Source of the DNA: JAVBOJ01 sp031550755
Lineage (GTDB): Bacteria; Bacillota; Clostridia; Oscillospirales; UBA929
Assembly: GCA_031550755.1 (NCBI GenBank)
Contig: JAVBOJ010000100.1
Location: 1-11,280 of the forward strand
Direction: 5' to 3'
Length of the DNA: 11,280 bases
The notes under the pieces: generated by a model
What the model was told of the DNA's origin: nothing
Database searches by the model: none
What the model saw: only the letters and a program-made list of their open reading frames with translations
Position numbers and translations under genes: made by a program
In this document: positions 6,000 to 11,280 of the stretch, piece by piece
Layout of the letters: every line of letters starts with the position of its first letter
How positions within the stretch are numbered: position 1 is the first letter of the stretch

Positions 6000-6098
6000 A
6001 TGAGAACCGTGGAGAAATCGCAAACCAAGAGACTTCTGGCGATCCTGATGGTTGTAACCCTTATGGTGCAGCTGGTTGTGGGACTGGGCGCTCTGGCG
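6000..6098 (+). other. Signal peptide coding region
   Basis: Three basic residues occur in the first 11, then a hydrophobic core (LLAILMVVTLMVQLVVGLG) and an ALA-ED cleavage site after residue 33. This fits Sec export; the length is normal for Gram-positive signal peptides. Confidence 0.85.
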
Positions 6099-9000
6099 GA
6101 GGATTTCATGGCCAACGAGGCGGTCAGTCAGGACGGCGCGAGTTTGACGTTTAATGTACTGACCGGCGACCAGAGCCACTCCGGCCTGAGCGTGGACAAG
6201 GCGTCGCTGTCCGAAGGGGACGCGGCGCTGCCCGTGACGCTCGACCTGCGTTACGCGTTGGCGGCGGAGGAGAGCGTTGCGTATGAAAACGTCGCGCTGT
6301 CGTTCCTGCTGCCGGCGAATGCGAACGTTACCTTCACCGGCGACGCGCTGTTCACGAACGAAACCGCGAACTACAACGCCGAGACCGGCGAGGTGACTTG
6401 GCCGGCGACCGGCGCTGTGGCCGAGGGCACCGGCACGCTGACCGTTCAGGTCGAGCTGCCGATTGACGCGTTGGAGGCGGGGGAGCAGAGCTTTGCGGCG
6501 AGTCTCACCGCCGACAAGACCGCCGAGGGTTTAGAGCCCGTTGCCATTGCGCTGAGCCAGCCGGTGACGCTGGTGGTGGAGGACACCGCCGCCGAGGGCG
6601 GGTTTGGGATTATGGCGGCGAATGTGACGATTACGGGGTATACGTCCGGGGCGGACTGGAATGTTCGGGAACCTAAAGCTATTACCGTGACGGCCAGCAA
6701 CCTGCTGGGACTGCCCCAAAAGACAATTGAGATTACTGTTTCCGAGGGTATGAATCTGGTTACTTATCCCGGCAAGGACGGCGCGGAGTTGCCCGCCGGA
6801 CTGGTCGGACTGGTGTCCGGTGTGGATGAGTCAGGCTTAAATCGGAATAACATCGCTCATTTTGGCAAGATTGTGTATACCTTGACCGATGAGGCCGATG
6901 TGGTCGGCATCCCCATAACCGTTCTCGGCGACCATGTGAGGTTTATGAGAAACCATACCGTGCCCGATCCTATTCTCGCTACCGTCAAAAGCAATTCCGT
7001 GAGTAAGGCCTCGGCAAGCGTAACGGTAAAATTGACAAGCACGTCTATTGTAAACACATTTGAATTTTATCCCGGCGGCACCTATAAGGCGGTTCCCGGC
7101 GTCCCAGTGGTTTTGGACTGGGTTCGTCTGGTGGAGTGGGTGAACGGCGGCGCCAACGCGGCTTATGGGAAGACCGTAAAGGTTACGTTCCAATATCCCA
7201 GCACGGCCGCTGTGACGGATATCATACCTCTTGGTTCGACACTCAACGGAACCCGCCCGGGCGGCACCACCGCGTTCACAAACAGACATGGCGTCACCTT
7301 TGACAGCGTCTCCATCGATACGGCAGCGCACACCGTGACGGCTTATTATAAAAACTTGGCCGATTCCAACTATCTTGTGCCGTGCTTGAAGCTGGAGCTT
7401 ACCTTTAACGGATCCGCCGTGGGACAAACTTACTCGGTGAACGCGACAGCGGACTGGGAAACATATGACGGGCAAATCCTCAATTTTACAACATGGAACC
7501 CGCTCCAGCTTGAGGTCGTCAACAAGACTGAAAACAGGATCGTTCCCGTTGTTTATCCTGCTACGATTGGCGAATCTTCCGCTAGCGGCTACAGCAGATT
7601 GGGGTTTGTCCGTTTTGAAAATCTCAGTTCCACTGCCCGCACCAAACAGATTATTGAATACTCCTTTCCTCAGCAGCTTCAGGCCAGAGGCTTCGAGGTG
7701 CCCGTCGCCATGGGGAACAAAGCGCCTGTCTACGTGGAGTATCAAGTGTATGGCGAAGGCACGACCCGCATTACCAGCGGCGGGGAGTACCGGGAAACCG
7801 CTTTCAGCGGAATTATGAGATTTTCCCCCCAAACGCTGGACTTGTCCGCCGGGCAGTACCTCCAATGGGCACGGGCGCGCTGCGGAGATTTCCCGGCCGG
7901 CTTTTCAACAGGATTTAATCCGGATGGCAGTGAAATGTGCTTTCTGTTCGGCAATACAGTGCCGGGTACGCCTGTCAATACTCAGTATTATGTCAATGTA
8001 AAGGTTACCTCACAAAATGACCCCGTGGTTGGCGCTGACGCTCCGGTAACCGACGTGTTTGCGGTGACAGTAGTTCCGCCTAATGTAGCCGCAGACATAC
8101 TTTCCCATTTTCCGGCAGGAAATATCGCGTTTACCCAGCAAGATATGCCCGTGTACAGCAGTATTTTTATTACTGAAGGCAATGTACAGAGGTTGAACCA
8201 TCCGGTATTTTACCTCAATCTGCCGCAGGGAATTACAGTTAATGGCAATAGCATAAGCTTGAAAAAAGGGACGGACAACGTTTCTCTGGGCAATATTACC
8301 ACCCGGACGCTGTCCGACGGCACCACGCTGGTCACGATCCCGACGCAAGGGACGATAGGGAGTCAAGTTGACGAGACGATCGACTTTGCAATCCAGTATT
8401 ATTATCTCTATTACACTTTGCAGGGCAGCGGATCCAGTGTTATTACGGCCAGCTTGAGAGACATTATTTTCCTCGGCACAGCGCCGGGCGACAATACTGT
8501 AATTTTTGATCTCGGCGGAAACAGCAAACGCATACAGGACGTGAAGGACTTTGACCAAGACGGAGACTTCGCCGAATGGATTATGGGCGATTACGGCATC
8601 CCCTTCACCATATACCCGAACCTCCACTTCGCTGTGGGCGCGGACATCGGCCCTGTGGGCGGCCCGTACTTCACCTACGACGCGGCCAACGCGGGCAGCA
8701 CGACGGTGAACTTCGGCGTGAACGGCGAGGCGGAGTATCGCCTGCATATTGACAACAACGATACGACCGAGACGGCCGGCACCTTTGTGTCGTACATCCC
8801 GGTGCCGAAAACCGGCACGAACTTCGGCACGAACTTCCAGAGCGCGGCGTTCGCGTGGGATATGCGCCTGAAGGGCGCGGCCACCGGCGTGCCCGCGAAA
8901 TACACCGTCGAGTATTCCAAAAACGCGACTGCGGCCAACTATCAGACTGCGACCTACGCGTCCGGCGCGGGCTTTGTCGCGGCTGACTGGGAAGCGGTCA

Positions 9001-11280
9001 CGATGATCCGCGTGACGGCCAACGATGTTGCTCCGAATACACATGATATGATCAAATTTTACCTCGTCGTGGCGGAAAATGAGCCGGTTTCGGCCACCAA
9101 AAACGGCGCGGTGGATCTGTGGAATCCGTACTATCAGACCACGACGGTGACCTTTGGCACCGCTTGGGTCAGGGGGAAAGCGGTCGCCGGCAAGCTGGTG
9201 ACCGGGTCGATCCGGGGCACGGTGTTCAACGACGTCAACAAAAACGGCCTGCTGGACGGCGCGGAAAACGGTCTGGGCGCGGTGACCGTGACCCTGACGG
9301 TTCCGGGCGGCGTGGGCTACACCGGCCCGACCACAACGACGACCAATACCGCCGGCGTGTACCGCTTCGACGGACTGCCGGACGGACTGTACGGTATCAC
9401 AGTAACCAAACCGGCCGGGTTTGAGAGCTATGTATTCGCGCAGGTCGGGCAGAGCGTGGACATTACGGTAAACTCGGTGGTGAACGCCAGCGGCGCGAAA
9501 ACCGACGTCGACCCGTCACAGGCGGGCGCGCGTTACATAAACGCCGGCCTGCATCCGGTGGGCTTCAATGTCACCTTTGACAAAAACGGCGGAGATACCG
9601 AAGCGACCCCGAACCTGATCTCGGTGCTGGCGCCGGCTACCACGGTGGGCACCCTGCCGACTGCGCCGACCCGCGCGGGGTACACCTTCGCGGGCTGGAA
9701 CACCCAGGCCGACGGCAAGGGCACGGCGTTCATCGCGACCACTCCCGTAACGGCGAGCCTCACGGTTTACGCCGTGTGGCATCCGAACCAGGTGACGGTG
9801 CGCTACCATAAGAACACGACCGACGTCTATTCGACCGAGGCCGACCCAAATGTCAAGGTCATCGCGTACAACGCGACGGTCGGCACCCTTCCGACGGCGC
9901 CGACGCGTGCGGGCTACAGCTTCGGCGGGTGGAATACCAAGGCCGACGGAACCGGGACGGCGTTCATCGCGACGACGCCCGTGACCGAGGACATCACGGT
10001 TTACGCGAAGTGGACGCTGAAGACGGATTACCAAATCGTTTACAACGGCAACGGGCACACCGGCGGCACGGTTCCGGCGGCGGTGACCGGGAAGAAGCTC
10101 AACGACATCGTGGCGGCAGCGGCGGCGGGCAGCATGGTGAAAACCGGCTGCACCTTCCGCGGCTGGGCGTTCACGACCGGCGCGGGCAGCCCGTACTACA
10201 CGGCGGGCGACGACATCACGCTGGACGCGGCTTTCCTGTACAACCGCATGGACGCGACCGGCAAGGTGACGCTGTACGCCGTGTGGCAGGCCAAGGATTA
10301 CACCATCGCCTACAACGGCAATACAAACGGCTCCGGTACGGCTCCGGTGGACAACGGCAGCTACAATATTGGCGACGCGCTCACGCTGAAGGGCGCGGGC
10401 AGCCTGGAAAAGCTGGGCTATGACTTTGCCGGCTGGAACACGCTGGCCAACGGCAGCGGCACGAACTTCGCCGCGGGCGCATCGACCACCCTGGACGCGA
10501 CGCTGATCGCGCTGGCCGACGGCACGAACAAGATCACGCTGTACGCCAAATGGACGGCGATCAATTACAAGGTTACATACAACGCCAACGGTTCGACGTC
10601 GGGCAGCAAGCCCGCCGACTCGGCCACGGCGCAGGTGGGCGCGCAGATCACGCTTTCGGCCAACACAGGCACGCTGGCGCGCACAAACTATACCTTCGAC
10701 GGCTGGAACACAAGAGCCGACGGCGCGGGCACGAGCTACGCCGCCGACGGCACGACCAAGCTGACGCTGGACGCGGCGTCCATCGCGCTGGCCGATCCGG
10801 TGACCCATGTGATCACCCTGTACGCCAAGTGGACGCCGAGCAACCCGAGCGTTTTCACGGTGACCTATGACAAAAACACGACGGATACCGTCACCGGCGC
10901 GTTGCCGGTGGATACGACCCAGTATTCGGCGGGGCAGACGGTGACCGTCTCGAGCGCCACAATCGCCCGCGCGGGGTACAACTTCGGCGGATGGAGCTTG
11001 AGCACAACCGGCGCGGCGGTGACCAGCTTCCAGATTGCGGTCAATACCACGCTGTACGCCGTGTGGACGCAGGGCACCTACACCGTGACCTACAACAAAA
11101 ATACGACGGACACCATCACCGGCGCCCTGCCGAGCGACGCCACCCAGTACGCCCACGGCGCTACGGTGACCGTGTCGGCGGGAACCATTGGCCGCAGCGG
11201 TTACGCCTTCGGCGGCTGGAGTCTGACCACAACCGGCGCGTCAACGACCAGCTTCCAGATTACGTCCCACACGACGCTGT
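6000..11280 (+). CDS. Giant secreted surface protein/adhesin with SdrD-like and InlB B-type repeats (3' end outside window)
   Basis: The frame is open from ATG 6000 to the window end with no stop: 1760 complete codons visible. AGGAGG at 5986-5991 supports the start. Residues 1-33 are a signal peptide (basic MRTVEKSQTKR, a hydrophobic core, cleavage probably after ALA). Residues about 34-200 are a beta-rich adhesin-like domain with DUF11-like wording (VENVALSF type strands, LPANANVTF). Residues about 205-1065 are long beta-rich regions I cannot assign to a family. Residues 1070-1183 are an SdrD/CnaB-type domain. From 1189 on come InlB B-type (Flg_new) repeats. The protein should be exported and probably wall-attached, but the C-terminal anchor (LPxTG, SLH or other) lies beyond the window. 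Base composition of the middle third is clearly lower in GC than both ends. It follows the fused ECF sigma gene by 112 bases in the same direction and is its most likely regulatory target or operon partner. Function as adhesin is inferred from domain type only. Confidence 0.9.
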   Translation, partial: MRTVEKSQTKRLLAILMVVTLMVQLVVGLGALAEDFMANEAVSQDGASLTFNVLTGDQSHSGLSVDKASLSEGDAALPVTLDLRYALAAEESVAYENVALSFLLPANANVTFTGDALFTNETANYNAETGEVTWPATGAVAEGTGTLTVQVELPIDALEAGEQSFAASLTADKTAEGLEPVAIALSQPVTLVVEDTAAEGGFGIMAANVTITGYTSGADWNVREPKAITVTASNLLGLPQKTIEITVSEGMNLVTYPGKDGAELPAGLVGLVSGVDESGLNRNNIAHFGKIVYTLTDEADVVGIPITVLGDHVRFMRNHTVPDPILATVKSNSVSKASASVTVKLTSTSIVNTFEFYPGGTYKAVPGVPVVLDWVRLVEWVNGGANAAYGKTVKVTFQYPSTAAVTDIIPLGSTLNGTRPGGTTAFTNRHGVTFDSVSIDTAAHTVTAYYKNLADSNYLVPCLKLELTFNGSAVGQTYSVNATADWETYDGQILNFTTWNPLQLEVVNKTENRIVPVVYPATIGESSASGYSRLGFVRFENLSSTARTKQIIEYSFPQQLQARGFEVPVAMGNKAPVYVEYQVYGEGTTRITSGGEYRETAFSGIMRFSPQTLDLSAGQYLQWARARCGDFPAGFSTGFNPDGSEMCFLFGNTVPGTPVNTQYYVNVKVTSQNDPVVGADAPVTDVFAVTVVPPNVAADILSHFPAGNIAFTQQDMPVYSSIFITEGNVQRLNHPVFYLNLPQGITVNGNSISLKKGTDNVSLGNITTRTLSDGTTLVTIPTQGTIGSQVDETIDFAIQYYYLYYTLQGSGSSVITASLRDIIFLGTAPGDNTVIFDLGGNSKRIQDVKDFDQDGDFAEWIMGDYGIPFTIYPNLHFAVGADIGPVGGPYFTYDAANAGSTTVNFGVNGEAEYRLHIDNNDTTETAGTFVSYIPVPKTGTNFGTNFQSAAFAWDMRLKGAATGVPAKYTVEYSKNATAANYQTATYASGAGFVAADWEAVTMIRVTANDVAPNTHDMIKFYLVVAENEPVSATKNGAVDLWNPYYQTTTVTFGTAWVRGKAVAGKLVTGSIRGTVFNDVNKNGLLDGAENGLGAVTVTLTVPGGVGYTGPTTTTTNTAGVYRFDGLPDGLYGITVTKPAGFESYVFAQVGQSVDITVNSVVNASGAKTDVDPSQAGARYINAGLHPVGFNVTFDKNGGDTEATPNLISVLAPATTVGTLPTAPTRAGYTFAGWNTQADGKGTAFIATTPVTASLTVYAVWHPNQVTVRYHKNTTDVYSTEADPNVKVIAYNATVGTLPTAPTRAGYSFGGWNTKADGTGTAFIATTPVTEDITVYAKWTLKTDYQIVYNGNGHTGGTVPAAVTGKKLNDIVAAAAAGSMVKTGCTFRGWAFTTGAGSPYYTAGDDITLDAAFLYNRMDATGKVTLYAVWQAKDYTIAYNGNTNGSGTAPVDNGSYNIGDALTLKGAGSLEKLGYDFAGWNTLANGSGTNFAAGASTTLDATLIALADGTNKITLYAKWTAINYKVTYNANGSTSGSKPADSATAQVGAQITLSANTGTLARTNYTFDGWNTRADGAGTSYAADGTTKLTLDAASIALADPVTHVITLYAKWTPSNPSVFTVTYDKNTTDTVTGALPVDTTQYSAGQTVTVSSATIARAGYNFGGWSLSTTGAAVTSFQIAVNTTLYAVWTQGTYTVTYNKNTTDTITGALPSDATQYAHGATVTVSAGTIGRSGYAFGGWSLTTTGASTTSFQITSHTTL
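8547..8579 (+). other. Possible calcium-binding loop (DxDxDG type) in the surface protein
   Basis: Residues 850-860 read DFDQDGDFAEW, with alternating acidic residues as in EF-hand-like or calcium-binding repeat loops of surface proteins. It sits at the boundary where codon usage changes back to GC-rich. Calcium binding is inferred from pattern only. Confidence 0.4.
9207..9548 (+). other. SdrD/CnaB-type (SD-repeat B) domain of the surface protein
   Basis: Residues 1070-1183. GSIRGTVFNDVNKNGLLDGA followed by ENGLGAVTVTL is the hallmark opening, with the DxNxNGxxDxxE calcium loop. TNTAGVYRFDGLPDGLYGIT is the second hallmark. This beta-sandwich module is found in Gram-positive adhesins and pilin-like proteins, often as a stalk or spacer. 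Confidence 0.85.
9564..11280 (+). repeat. Array of at least seven InlB B-type (Listeria-Bacteroides, Flg_new) repeats
   Basis: Units, each starting with a V/I-x-Y/F strand and ending in YAVW or YAKW, are at 9564-9779, 9789-10013, 10029-10286, 10299-10553, 10566-10832, 10854-11066 and 11079 to the window end (unfinished). Each contains the signature GY-x-F-x-GW. Units 1 and 2 share GTLPTAPTRAGY and FIATTPVT. Units 3 to 5 carry an insertion (TLDA...ALAD in 4 and 5) before the last strand. Units 6 and 7 form a second subclass with NTTDT-x-TGALP and FGGWSL-x-TTGA. These beta-grasp modules are typical stalks of bacterial surface adhesins. The array continues outside the window. Confidence 0.9.

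Noticed and set aside
6837..9044. Open frames of about 340 codons on the - strand opposite the surface protein
   Set aside because: The + strand frame is continuous with signal peptide and ribosome binding site; the opposite products show no domain signs.
9516..11156. Long open frame of 546 codons on the - strand
   Set aside because: It lies antisense to the repeat array of the surface protein, has an Arg/Gly/Ala/Val-rich product with no family signature, and is explained by GC-rich codon usage of the + strand gene.
9564..11280. CRISPR or other DNA-level repeat array
   Set aside because: The repeats are degenerate, about 210-270 bases long and in frame; they are protein repeats.
1..11280. 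tRNA, rRNA, insertion sequence or prophage genes
   Set aside because: No cloverleaf, transposase motif, terminal inverted repeats or phage genes were recognised.

Overview
The window looks like a chromosomal piece of a GC-rich Firmicute, probably a Clostridia-like gut or anaerobic lineage. This rests on AGGAGG-type ribosome binding sites, a compact nadA-nadB-nadC operon, an aldo/keto reductase with a bacterial ferredoxin tail, a class I cyclic-di-GMP riboswitch with a U-rich intrinsic terminator, and a giant secreted protein built from Gram-positive surface modules. The taxonomic guess is inference; there is no rRNA or other marker. All recognised genes lie on the + strand.

Left part (1-2853): the 3' end of nadA, then complete nadB and nadC, the last two overlapping by 10 bases. 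Together these make nicotinate mononucleotide from aspartate and dihydroxyacetone phosphate (de novo NAD synthesis). A strong stem-loop follows nadC.

Middle left (2854-4109): a leader of about 220 bases that carries a possible 35-codon ORF with its own Shine-Dalgarno site, then an aldo/keto reductase with two C-terminal [4Fe-4S] motifs.

Intergenic control region (4110-4411): a near-complete class I (GEMM-I) cyclic-di-GMP riboswitch aptamer followed by an intrinsic terminator. It sits directly upstream of an unusual gene.

Right part (4412-11280): that gene encodes an ECF-type sigma factor fused to a transmembrane segment, a proline-rich spacer and a C-terminal Ig-like domain, so the sigma factor appears to be tethered to the membrane with an exported sensor-like tail. 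After 112 bases comes a very large open gene (at least 1760 codons, running off the window end) for an exported surface protein: signal peptide, long adhesin-like N-terminal regions, an SdrD/CnaB-type domain, and at least seven InlB B-type (Listeria-Bacteroides, Flg_new) repeats.

The most interesting reading, which is inference, is a control chain: cyclic-di-GMP level -> riboswitch attenuation -> membrane-tethered ECF sigma factor -> giant surface adhesin. Base composition inside the adhesin gene drops sharply in its middle third, suggesting a mosaic origin.
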